Source: Pseudoneurospora amorphoporcata (taxonomy: Eukaryota; Ascomycota; Sordariomycetes; Sordariales; Sordariaceae). From it: a stretch of DNA of 64,000 nt. Each line of letters starts with the position of its first letter. The stretch's first letter is position 1. The stretch is from the NCBI GenBank assembly GCA_033297205.1, contig MU859218.1:1-64000 (forward strand). The letters run 5' to 3'. Shown here piece by piece: positions 11,700 through 22,549 of this stretch. A model generated the notes under the pieces. The model searched no databases. It saw nothing but the letters and a program-made list of their open reading frames with translations, and was not told the origin of the DNA. The translations under genes and the position numbers were made by a program.

Positions 11700-12575
11700 T
11701 TTGTAAATAGCAGAATTTTGATAATTTTAATAATTTATTATTTTTGTACTCCTTCTAACCTTTATTTAATTAATATATTAAACGTTTAGAAAGTCTTAGA
11801 ATATTTAAATTAGCTGTGTAGAACTCCTAAAGCAACCATAGAATATATTTAAAATTAGAAGTTAGCTAGAATTTTAAATTTAAATCCTATCTCTTCTAAA
11901 TTATATTATATAATAATTTTCCGTTAACGATTTTAAAGGTATTAATTTTTTCGCCCTCCTATTTAAGATCTTCATCTTCTTTAATATTAAGAGAAGCGCT
12001 ACTCGCACGTTGACAAAACTCTACTCGCACGTGGATCCACATTTTTTTCCCATACATAACCCGAACCCGCTTGAAGTCTGCCATAGCAGATGTATTCTTT
12101 TATAAATTTCGCCAAGCACATCTGGGCATTTTAATCTTTTAAAGTTGCTATGCCATGCCAAGCTTAGATTCTAGACTGTAGCGTACGTACTTTTAGATTT
12201 GTACCCAGACCCAGTTCTTATAGGGCATTTATATAGCAGTCTTATAAGGCACTTAGCGGCACGGTCGCATACGCCCGTCAGCTAGGTCACTACATCGGTC
12301 ATCTACATTATAATTAGCTGAGGAAACGCACAGAAAAATAATAGATCATTCTGTACTGTCGATAGATGCTGGCGCTTTATTTACTTAATGATATCTGATG
12401 ATGCGCGACGTAGTGGATTAAAGGATTATAATGTGGTGATGTATGTGATAGTGGTTTAGTAAAGAAAGTAGTGCGATAAGGCACTAGTGCTGGTGTCAGC
12501 AAATCACAAGAGTTAGACTGCCTAGTCTGAGCTAGTCTGGACGCCCAGCCTAAGGTGGCCAGTGTAGTACGACTG

Positions 12576-12694
12576 TATGACAGGGCAGGAGTGCACATGT
12601 CCTAACAACGCCAAACTACCAAAAGGTAGACGATGTTCTGCTTGCAAGGCAGAACTCGTAGTGCACACTATATAGCCAATGTCAACCTGTGACA
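12576..12694 (-). repeat. LTR of the TRIM-like element (3' LTR on the minus strand)
   Basis: 119 bp, identical to 12970-13088 except for one C/T difference. It is preceded on the minus strand by a purine run. Confidence 0.85.
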
Positions 12695-12969
12695 CTACCT
12701 TCCCTTAAAGCGATATCGAAGATATCAAGATAAGGCTCCGTCCCCCAACGGAGGCGACAATGTCGCGAAGGATTTATCGCCGTGCGATGACTATATAGCA
12801 CTACCTAAACTCGAGGTTTGCAATGGGGGTAGCCGTTGACATGCCGGTCTCAGCGTTAGCAATGTTTTCCTGTGCCTCCTATCCTTGGAGTCGCACGCCA
12901 AAAACCGCTCTACGACATGCCACATCGGGGAATTGAACCCACGACGTCTCATTATTAAGCAGAACATAC

Positions 12970-13088
12970 TATGACAGGGCAGGAGTGCACATGTCCCAAC
13001 AACGCCAAACTACCAAAAGGTAGACGATGTTCTGCTTGCAAGGCAGAACTCGTAGTGCACACTATATAGCCAATGTCAACCTGTGACA
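12970..13088 (-). repeat. LTR of the TRIM-like element (5' LTR on the minus strand)
   Basis: 119 bp partner of 12576-12694. The near identity shows a recent insertion, or protection from RIP because the unit is too short to be recognised as a duplication. Confidence 0.85.
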
Positions 13089-13404
13089 GACTGCAGGGGT
13101 CTGAACATGTACTAGGCTGAAATCTGGAAGCTTGGCGAGCATGGTACGACCTAGATTAGTATGAGACTATGGCAGGTCGTCAGGGTTTGGGTTATGTATA
13201 GGAAAAAAATGTAGATCCACGTGCGAGTAGAGTTTTGCCAACGTGCGAGTAGCGCTTCTCAATATTAATAGGACTAAGATATTTAGTGTATTATTTAAAT
13301 AAAAGGTTATTATCATATTTATGCAATCAGTCAACGTAAAATAGGTCGGATCTCTTCTAATTAGTAGGCAATTCGAGCTGATATAAGTTGTTTACTTTTT
13401 TAAA

Positions 13405-13852
13405 GAGAAGCTCTATCTGCACGAGGTAAAAACTCTATCTGTATAGGGAAAAAAACTTAAGTTCTAATATCTTTTTAATATCTTGTTTAAAGTATTAAAA
13501 AGTGTCATACGAAGTTAAAAAAGATATAATATTTTTTCTAATTTTTTTCTCCACCTAACAACACCTTTTTAAAGACTAGAAATACTTAGTGGCTTATAAA
13601 AACCTTACAGAAATAAAACTATTTTAAAGAAATAAATACGAAAATTAAAAGTCTAAAATTCAAAAAGATAGTATTTAGATAACTCTTAGGGCTATGAAGT
13701 TAGTAGTTACTTTGAAAAATTCTACAAAAATCGACGAGTAGTTTGGTACTACTTTTGGTCTTATATACTAATATTTTATTAAGTTATACTTAAAAACCCA
13801 AAGTGAATCCCTGTGCAGATAGAGTTTTTACCCCGTGCAGATAGAGCTTCTC
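13405..13852. mobile_element. TIR element D (448 bp MITE-like, older copy)
   Basis: Ends begin GAGAAGCTCTATCTGCACGA (left) with a diverged inverted partner at the right. The interior clearly aligns with element C in the same orientation. Flanks (TTTTTAAA at 13397-13404 and TATTTTTA at 13853-13860) do not give a clean duplication, so this is probably an older insertion. No coding capacity. Confidence 0.75.
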
Positions 13853-14530
13853 TATTTTTACACCTTATACTCGTCGAGTTTAATCGCTTTATTAAATTTA
13901 GCAATTATAATATAAATATAATTATCGACGTCAGCGTATTTGAACTTAGTACAAAGGGTACGCTCTTATAAATTAATATTGTATTAACTACAAACTACGA
14001 TCAAAGATCTAAATTTAGCAGTAATAATACCTATTTTATTATTATTGTAAATAAAGAATCGAAATATAATAGTAAGAGTATTAGTAAGTATAATATTCGA
14101 AGAAGATTCAGTAATTTAAAGTGTAAGTTCGTTAATCTCCTAGATAATCTTTATAGAGATTAGCAGGTTGCTTATTAATTAATACAATATGAAATTGGTT
14201 AAAGTATGTAATAAATTTAACTTCTGGTAACTGGTAGGCCTACAATTACAATATTAATTATTCATTCACAATTTAAAGGTCGGTTAATATAGAATATACT
14301 AAGATTGACTCTTAAAATATATCTTAATACGCCTACGAATATAGTATTAACGATTCGAAGGTCAGTTATTAACGATTCGAAGGTCGCTTGTAATCGCGCG
14401 CGACGATGAAGATCGCTTGCGAATTGGTAGATAACAATAAAATTAACTCCCAGAATAAAATCTAGTAGGTCTCAATCGCTAATTAATTAATTATAATAGC
14501 TTCAGAGGATTTATAACCTATATGATATAT

Positions 14531-14672
14531 AAGGATAACGAAAGGAAGTTGTGATGTATGTATTAACTTGCTAAGTCTGGAAAAACTATGCGGAAGGTCT
14601 GGAAGGCTAAATCTGAAGGGAGGCTGTGCCCTGCCTGGTCTGTGCCATGGCCAGGTGCACGGGCCTCTCCAA
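14531..14672. repeat. 142-bp direct repeat, right copy
   Basis: Partner of 6217-6358, richer in G+C than the left copy. It marks the right border of the A+T-rich tract. Sequence beyond it (from 14673) is of ordinary composition. Confidence 0.85.
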
Positions 14673-17188
14673 CAGAAGATCGACCCTAGACGCGCTGTTT
14701 TCACCAACAGTGCGCGGCCGGGACTTTCCCGGACTGTCAGTGACGAGTGACATGTGTCTCCACAACCCACAGGGCTGGCCGTTAAGGTAGATTCGGCCCG
14801 CAAAGCGAATTGAGAAACATTGGGAAAGAGGGCGACAAGAGCATATGGAAGTCAGAGTGTGATGGAGTGCCTGTGACCATGATGATGGTCCAGGAGATCG
14901 ACGATCCCCCAATCCGGCATGTATGCAGATGCCCTGGACTAGTTGTGACAATGGCTTGGGGGGAAACTGACAGACCATGGGGCTCGAAAAAGTAGATAGG
15001 GACCGTGCACAACTCAATCTCGCAGCAAGTTGAACCCCTTTCCACCTCGTCGTCTTTGTTGCGCGACGACACCTGTCAAAAGAAATGGAGGGCATGGCGG
15101 TGCCTAGAGTGAAGTTAGTGTATAGGTACATTCAGACTGCAATCGGCCAGTTTGCGTGACCCCAATCAGCAGTCACTGGGCGTTGCTGTCGGGTCCAACT
15201 CAAGTCTTGGTGTGCGGCCAGGCTCGCGAGGTTGTGACCGTCCACTTCCCAAGGCCCTCCGAAATGGGATGTTCGTTGACCGGCGAGACCACGCTAGATG
15301 CTTATCTCACACCCATTACCAGGACACCATCTTTCTCATGGTTTGTCGGAATCGTCACTCCATTCCCTTCTTAAGTCAAGATCCTGCCCGTTGGCGTCTG
15401 CTTCCGCTCGTCAATCTTTCCGCTTGTCTTGTGTCTTGATGTATGGAGTAAGGACTGGAGTTGAGCTTACCGTGGAGGCACGCCGGCCTCTTTCGTTTCC
15501 GACGTACTGCGCATTCGCGGTTACTTTGACGGACAATGTTGACTCCACACATGAATTCATGCATGCCAGGGGGAACAAAAAGGGGACGGTATTCCTGGCT
15601 CCCCAGAATCCGGCAAATGGTTCTGTGATTGGTCTTTCGGCATGGGGAGCGGAAGCGCTGATTTGTCTTTGCCACGGAGGCCATGTATTGACAGCACCAA
15701 GCTGTGTTCGGCTAGCCTCATCCAGGATCCAGCCACTAATAGGCGGCCTGTCTCCAGCCTTCCCCGCTCACCCTTCGAAGGCTCGAACCCACACCTACTA
15801 TACAGTGGTCCATCCTCCGTACCATTCCATACCCGTTACATGCTATTACTTACATACATGTGTAGTACCATTCCAGCATTCTAGGCTGCTCTTGGGAGCG
15901 TCCAGTGACCACTTGGATCGATCCGCGCTTCGACAGTTTGTCTCTTTAGTCCCGCCAGGGCCTGCTTCAGCTCCGGCTTGCAGCTCCCTTCAACTTCTTC
16001 TTCAACCCTCCCTCCAGTTCCAGTCGCTCTGGGTTTCTTTCCTTTCATCTCTCCTCGCGCTGTCAACCCTTTCCCACCCCGTACTGATCGTCAGCGACCG
16101 ACGCGCGCGCAACACTGGACGCATCACTCCCCCCCCGGGCTTGTTGGAAGACCGCTACTCGCCGTTGACTGCGCGCATCAGCTGATCCTCCGCCCGTCCC
16201 GTCATTTTGGTCCCGAGACCCGGCTCACAGTTCGGTTGCGCCGCTTCAGTTTGGTCATCTCCTGCCGCCACACTTCCGTCGCACTTCCGTCGGCGTCTAA
16301 CTCCTGCCTGCCGAGTTTCAATGCAGGCTCACAACTGAACAATCAAACACTGTCTCCTCTTTACCACCGACCCCAGCCGTCTTGCGTCTTCAACAACTGT
16401 CGAGTCTTGGGTGTTTCCGAGCTTCCGCCTCCCCATCATCCCGTCACCAGTTCCAACCTATCTCATCTAGTTACACGCTGTGACTCCGGTCAGTTGTGAC
16501 TTCTCGAGTTGCTCGGTCCGATCGCCGCGCCACAACAACCTTCTCGCTCCTTCATTGGGTCCTCTACGGTCTATTCAACCCGTGTGAGGCATAAGTCGGT
16601 GCCTGTATACCCGCTCCAAGATTCTTGTGTGGACGCCCGCCAAATCATCCGTCAGACGTTAGGGCTTTTCGGGAGCCAGACATCTCTTTATGACAGGTTT
16701 CTCGATATAGCTCAGAAAAGTTCTAGGATCCTACAACCTGTTTCATCATCACTGTGCGGACTTCAACCAGCGACGTATGTCTCCCTGAACCGTCATATCA
16801 ATTCCAACCCATCCCCGCATTTCTTTTTCTCCCTGCAGTCTCCAATGACTTTGTTCGACCTTGACCACCAAGGTGTTGAAAGCGTTCTTTATACTCCTTG
16901 TGTCGGGGCCGCGGCAGCACGCCTTGCCAAATAAGCTAACATCATGCTCGCAGAACTCGGTTATAGACTTCGCACCATCTTATACCGACCGGCTGACGCT
17001 CGAGTCCTTACACTATCCCTCGCGAATACATAAAGGACACCACGACAACTCCCACGTGTCTGTGACTTGCCAGGTAGCGGGTGGGGTGTATAAATATTTC
17101 TGGCCAAGAAGCGTTGGCTTTCCGAAGAGGCACATCTGCTTCATATCAAGAGAGACAAGCTTGACTCGGCCTTTCAGGCTGACCTACC
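14673..17188. other. upstream region and probable long leader of the PSP1-domain gene
   Basis: About 2.5 kb. From roughly 15.8 kb to 17.0 kb it is strongly pyrimidine-rich (CTTC, CCTCC, TTTC runs), as in long fungal promoters and 5' leaders. Many short ATG-initiated frames occur. The longest (15298-16185, 295 codons) has low-complexity Ser/Leu/Pro content and no domain I recognise, so I do not call it a gene. Confidence 0.45.
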
Positions 17189-19994
17189 ATGATGAGCTCT
17201 GGCACAGGTAAGCCTGCCTTACAGGCAAAGGCAGGGCAGGGCAGTTTCGCCCCGGGCATGCCGAGCACTCAGGCGATACTGCTTGACAAGCTGAATCGGG
17301 GTTCGACTCCTGACTCCGAAGCCTTAGCAAGTTCAGACGATGAAGTTGACCCGCTCCGTCAAGAGCCTCCGCCTACATCAACACAAGCTCCCAAGCAACC
17401 TGTCCGCCGAGCCTCCTGGCTAAATGATACGTCTCAACCACCGCCGCCCCCCCGCCAGCGCAAGGAATCCTTCGCGAGCACCTCCATGTCTCCCACAACT
17501 TCCCACCCCAGCACACCAGCTGTAGACTCTGGGGTCGGTGCCTGGGGCACCCATCCGGCTGCTTCTGCGGTCCACGGCCGATCACATGCTGGACCGGGTC
17601 CATTCAGCACTACATGGGGTGCAGGAATCTGGACGAACGATAGGAACAACCCTCCTTCTCGTTTAGCAGAAGTTTTGCCTTCACCGACATCTGGCGTACC
17701 ACCTGGCAGCTCGGGCGGCTCGTTCTTTGATAACGCGCTAGCTCAGCAGTCGGCTGGCTCCAGGGATGCAGTCCCAAACCCTCAGATTCCATTCCCGATT
17801 CCTCTCCATCCTACGCCCAAGACTTATCGATCGCAGTCGTATTCTGTTGGGCAGCTTGACCCGGAAACATCTCTTCCTTCCGTTCTTACGTCCACGGTTC
17901 TGGGCGGTCGTTCACGCCCGCTAGGCCATCCTGGCTTGCAGCATCGTCCTTCTCGGCCTAGTATGTTGAGTGAGATGGCAAATGATGGCTCCATGCTTGG
18001 AAAAGTAAATGAAGACGATGACGATGATAGTACCGGTTCTCTCCAAGGGGCCAGCCAGCAGCAGTCCGCCGAAGCGAAGGCCATTGAGTCTTTGATGCGC
18101 GAGAACGCCATGCTGCGCCAGCAGAATCAGTATCAGAGCTCGCGCTTGAGACCTCGGGCATCTACCTCGAGTGTATTTGGGTTGAGCAACGCGTACCTCC
18201 ACGAGGCTGTTCCCGAAGAATCAGACTTTGCTGTTGATGAGCTTGATGAGGCAAACGATGGGTCTGACATGGGCAGGAGGAATCTGGCCAGACGGATGAG
18301 CGAGTTTGGTGTAGGCCCGTACCGCACCCCTTACATGGCGGATAACAGGAAAGTCGATAACGTCAACCTAAAGAGGGCCCTCTGGCAAACCTCCCTCGGC
18401 TTCGGGGGACTGGGAGATATTCCGCAGAGCAGAAGGCACTCGTTTGCTGATGTGCCAGTTCGGCAGAACTCCATTGCTTCTATTGGGGAAGGGATTGCGC
18501 CACACGAAACCGGTCCTCATGATTCTGCGCCCGACTACGCTTCTCCTGGTTATCCCGATGCTATGGCACTGGCCAATGCTGCTCAACGTGCGACCAAACA
18601 GTCCATCCATTCCTCTCCTCCTCCTCAAACACTAACGTTTGCTCTAGTACAAAACTACTTTACCGGTGCTTCTTCGCATGCGCTCGCCCAGTCGGCTTAT
18701 GGCAACCAGTTTCCGTCGCCATATTCTATGCTTCCCAATACATACGCCAATAGGCCCAACTCACCGCATCGCAACATGTACGGTGCAGCACAGCCGCGAC
18801 ACGACCAGCCCCTTTACATTGTTCTTTTCAAGTGTGCCAGAGCCGATGTCTTCTACATCCAGGAAGGCACAGGGCTTACCGTAAAACCTGGCGACCTGGT
18901 CATAGTGGAAGCTGACCGGGGCACGGATCTGGGCACTGTTGCTAAGGACAACGTTGACTGGAAGACTGCCAAGGAACTCAAGGAGCACTATGCCGAGGAG
19001 CAATATAAATGGCTCATGATGTATTCTCAGAACGCAGGAATGGCCCAAGACGGTGTTGGTGCTGGCCTTATGGCGGCTTCGAACCTACAAGGAAGTGCCG
19101 TTGGCGGCATGGGGCCCGCTGGTCAACACCACATGCAGGAGCCGAACTCGGGAGAACTGAAACCGAAATTGATCAAGAGGCTGGCGCAGGCTCACGAGAT
19201 CCATGCTCTGAGAGAGAAGGAGGGAAATGAGGCCAAAGCCAAGCGAGTGTGTATGCAAAAGGTCAAGGAGCATGGCTTGAACATGGAGATCTTGGATGCT
19301 GAGTTCCAAATGTAAGTCACCTACGTGGAAATGTCCGCTACTGCATTGTTTACTAACTCTACCTAGGGACTGGAAGAAGCTGACCTTCTACTACTTCGCC
19401 GACTCATACATTAACTTCAACTCTCTCGTTACCGATCTCTTCAAGATCTATAAAACTCGTATCTGGATGTCGGCTATCAACCCCGCCTCCTTTGCCAGCC
19501 CTACCCTTGGTCTACAGGCGCCCAGCGGAATCGGCCCCGGGGCTGTCGGTGTTAGCCGCGCCTCTGCAGCAGCGGAACGCCGCCAGAACACGCAACAACA
19601 AGACCAACAAAGCGCTTACACTGCTGCTGGACAGGCAGGGCGGAATATGCAGGGAGCGTTTCCAGGCGCCTTCACCCCTGACCGGGCAATTGCGCCAGGA
19701 TCTGGTTACTCTTTGCAAACTTATCCCTGGAATTCTTACGTGCCGTTTGGGGCCGCCTCGAGACCCGGACCCGGACCCGGAGGAGTATCATACGCTGTGC
19801 CGGGTATGATGCCGAATGCCGATACTTACACGGCAGGTGGTTTTCCACCGGCGGTAGACTATTCTGCACGACCGCGATACCCAACACCCCAGGCAAACTC
19901 TGGACAACATGAGCCGATAGGCTCTGCACAAGGGACACAGGCAGACTGGGCAACAGCGTTCCAAGGCCTTTCCCTCAACTCGAATCCCCGTTGA
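17189..19994 (+). CDS. PSP1 C-terminal domain protein
   Basis: Exons 17189-19311 and 19367-19994 encode 916 aa. The 55-nt intron has GTAAGT, TACTAAC and CCTAG. The first ~530 residues are a disordered Ser/Pro/Gly/Gln-rich region. The conserved PSP1 domain starts near residue 541 (LYIVLFKCARADVFYIQEG) and runs across the splice junction into DWKKLTFYYFADSYINF. The tail is Gly/Pro/Gln-rich. Yeast Psp1 was found as a high-copy suppressor of DNA polymerase alpha mutants and localises to RNA granules under stress; the molecular role is unclear. A second possible intron lies at 18588-18647. It is 60 nt, in frame and stop-free, with CACTAAC and CTCTAG but a weak GTGCGA donor. Removing it would give 896 aa. 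The start is the first ATG of the open frame; the next codon is also ATG. Confidence 0.88.
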
Positions 19995-20333
19995 TATCCC
20001 TTCGAGGTATCTCTGGCTACCTCTTTTCCAGATTTGGGATGGTTTGCATCTTCGAAGACGGAGACCGAACACGGGAGGGAACCGGTATATGAGACCCAGG
20101 GACAGCACATCGAAGTGGTCGCAGATGGACCAGCTCTCCACCACATGACCATGATATTTGTCAGATTATTTCGCGACACTACTACAGTCAGCCATCTTCG
20201 TTCAGCGCGTTGACTGTTGTTTATGGCTTAGGATGACATGGAGGCTAAAGACTGATACACGACCTTCTTTTGTTCTTGCACGGACGGAGTTGAAACAAAA
20301 ATGATAGACAGACCGCAAGAAAGAAAGAAAGAC

Positions 20334-20392
<59 letters not shown>

Positions 20393-21403
20393 GCAAAGAG
20401 ACATTGTACGGGATTGGACGTTCAGCTCTGCTTATTTCACGACATGACCGAGATAATACTTTGCTTGGGGAGGATCACAGACGAAGATAGCTGAGGTACT
20501 ACTTTCGTCCATTCACACTTGTTTCTTATTCATTTTCACACCTGTTCACTACCTTCTTTTCTCCACGGGGTGTCGCGGAATTAGCCGCCATTCGTGTTTC
20601 ATGATGGATGCCCCAGGGGTTCCGACATATTTTCCATTGGTGAAGCGGTAAGAAATTGATGGCAGCCATAGACACGCAACGGAAAAAAAAAGAAGAAAAA
20701 AAAAAAAAAAAAAAAACCAAACAAACAGACAGACGCAAAAACAACAGCGAAAAGAGGCATCAAAGAGATCAGCGTTGCAACGGCTTTTTCCAACTCCGGG
20801 ATAGGCGAGATATCACGGATCATAATTTGTTAGATACGACAGAGCGGAACTACTGTTGTATAGGATAAAAGGCATCATGTCATGGGATACAGACGGGTTA
20901 TGGCAAAGAATTGGTACATCTTCACAGGGCTTTTTTTTTTCCACGTTAGTGTAGTCCGTAAAGTTTGCAAGTACTCGTTTGGCTCCTTTCAACCACTATC
21001 TCGCCCTTACACTTCGTTGAAGGTGATTTATGTGTTACGCATACGTATCAAGATAAAGTGAGCGTACCGAACAAGCGGGGTGTTTTTCGAGACTACAAAT
21101 TCAGTGTTTGCGTCGGGTGCTCGATGGCCGAATCGTTCCTTCCCTCCCAAGATGTCAAGAGTGAACTCCCACCCGGATGAATGAGGAAGGAACGAAGGAT
21201 GGACACAGGCCAACCCCAACAAGGCCACCAAAGATATGTGACCCATGATCGAAATTCTCCCCCTCCCATTGTCGTTGTGGAATTTTTGCGGGAAGCCTGA
21301 GCTCTTCCACACAGCCAGTCGAGCCACTCCGCCCCTGTTGTTCTCTCACCCTCCAAACCGTCTTCAACATCTTCAACAGCCATTGCTCCTCGTACTTGTA
21401 AAC
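19995..21403. other. intergenic region with simple repeats
   Basis: 3' region of the PSP1-domain gene and promoter of the next gene. It contains an (ACAG)n microsatellite and an A-rich tract (20684-20716), but no gene that I can support. Confidence 0.5.
20334..20392. repeat. (ACAG)n microsatellite
   Basis: About 14-15 tandem GACA units in the 3' region of the PSP1-domain gene, preceded by an AAAG run. Confidence 0.97.
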
Positions 21404-22549
21404 ATGCCCCCTAAAAGAAGAATGAGCGCCGCAAATGGGCGAGCTACGCAAGACAAACAGCCTCCAGCTCCGAAGCGGGCCGCGTTGTCTCTCCTAGATA
21501 CCGATGACACCGACGACAAGAAACCTACTGCTGCACCGAAACGACCCGTGAAGCGGGCACGGAAGACCCAGAGCCAGCCGGCGCGAACTAGTACTAGTCG
21601 TGGACAAGAGCCTGATGACGAGGAGGATGAGGATGACAGTGGGGATGCCCCACAGGTTCAGGTTGCGAATATTAATCGGTAAGTTTTGACCTCCAGACAC
21701 GATACTAATGGGTGCGAGTCGCTGGCTCCCATCACGGTTACCAGACATGGGCATGATAACTGACTGACCCTTTGGATCTTGCGCAGCAAACGAAGCAAGC
21801 CTCGCAATGCACAGCCGGCGACCGTCGAAGAGTACTTGATGGAGCAGAACCAGCAGGCTAAGGGGTTCCTGAAGGGCTTCAAGGCGGAGTTGTTGAAGAG
21901 TCAAAGTCAAGCGGACGAGAGTTTAGCGGAGTTTAAGCGGGAGTTGTAAGTCCATGCGCTTCCTTCTATGGTCTCATTTTCAGCTGGGCAAAGCTCGAAT
22001 CAAAAAAGCATCCAGATGATCACAAAGTGCAACACTAACGCCCCTCTCCCTCCAAGACACAACGTCCAGACGAACGACGAGGAAGATTTCCGCAAAGTCT
22101 ACGCGACCCTAAAGGCAGCCATACAGGACAAGTCGAAGAACCCCAATGGGATCAAGGAAATGAATCCTTTGTTCACCAAAGGGGAAGAACTTACCAAGAT
22201 ATGTCGCGACATCCTCCAACGCCACCAACTAGCCGATAGAGACTCGCAGCAGCACAAGCCAACTGTGCCACGAGAGATCTGGGGGCAGGACTACCAGAAG
22301 ATGCGGCAGTTGCTGGACTACGGGAGGAAGTACGGAGAGAAGTTGGTGGAGGGAATCATCAGTCCTGATGTTGAGAGTGATGATAGTCGATCCAAGGATG
22401 GGGAGAAAGAAGGTGGGCTGAGTGAGCCGGAGACACTTGCTGTTGGACTGTTTGACAATTCGAAGAAGAGTGGAGAGACGGAGACTTGGGGGAGGGTGGC
22501 ACACGCTCAGGTGAAGGCTTTGGCGGCTGTTGTTCGGACTGTGCCGTAG
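21404..22549 (+). CDS. hypothetical nuclear-looking protein, 308 aa
   Basis: Not recognised. Three exons (21404-21678, 21787-21945, 22057-22549) give a continuous 308-aa frame. Both introns start GTAAGT; the first ends GCGCAG and the second probably CTCCAAG after a CACTAAC branch point. The N-terminal ~90 residues are basic, with possible nuclear localisation signals (MPPKRRMS, PVKRARK) and an acidic run (PDDEEDEDD). The C-terminal two thirds look folded and mostly helical, including NEEDFRKVYATLKAAIQDK and GQDYQKMRQLLDYGRKYGEKL. A basic tail plus a helical core suggests a chromatin- or nucleic-acid-associated protein, but that is inference. The second acceptor is the least certain part of the model. 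Confidence 0.7.

Larger units (their letters stand above)
12576..13088 (-). mobile_element. TRIM-like miniature LTR retroelement
   Basis: Two 119-bp direct repeats (12576-12694 and 12970-13088) differ at one position (T12603 versus C12997) and flank a 275-bp non-coding interior. The 5-bp target duplication is GACTG at 12571-12575 and 13089-13093. Element A shows the uninterrupted site (CAGTC, 7073-7077). Read on the minus strand, the repeats begin TGTCACAGG and contain CTATATAG. The interior ends in a purine run (AAGGGAAGGTAG) directly before the 3' repeat, as expected for a polypurine tract. Total length and lack of genes match terminal-repeat retrotransposons in miniature. The primer-binding site is not clear. 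Confidence 0.85.
11991..13260. mobile_element. TIR element B (interrupted by a TRIM-like insertion)
   Basis: Second copy of element A in opposite orientation. Ends are GAGAAGCGCTACTCGCACGT and its reverse complement, with an exact 8-bp target duplication AATATTAA at 11983-11990 and 13261-13268. Without the inserted 518 bp (12576-13093) its length is 752 bp. That is 144 bp shorter than element A, because a segment between short related words (GCGACCGTAGC / GCGACTATGCT in A) is missing. No transposase is encoded. Confidence 0.9.
6359..14530. other. A+T-rich RIP-degraded transposon tract
   Basis: About 8.2 kb of sequence dominated by TA, TT and AA steps, with stops in all frames and no usable coding region. 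This is the appearance of repeats inactivated by RIP in Neurospora-like fungi. It is a mosaic. Less degraded islands at about 8340-9060, 9735-10015, and the TIR elements listed separately interrupt strongly A+T-rich stretches. I cannot assign the background repeat to a family. Confidence 0.85.

Noticed and set aside
12900..12962. Functional tRNA gene on the minus strand
   Set aside because: A T-arm-like and an anticodon-arm-like word are present, but the stems do not pair and no A box is placed correctly. It lies inside the TRIM-like element and is treated as a finding, not a tRNA gene.
13397..13860. 8-bp target duplication around element D
   Set aside because: TTTTTAAA and TATTTTTA differ at three positions by transversions; low-complexity A/T flanks make a claim unsafe.
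15298..16185. 295-codon open frame (plus) between the RIP tract and the PSP1-domain gene
   Set aside because: Low-complexity Ser/Leu/Pro composition following the pyrimidine-rich DNA, no domain, and no splice link to a recognisable product. More likely leader or promoter.
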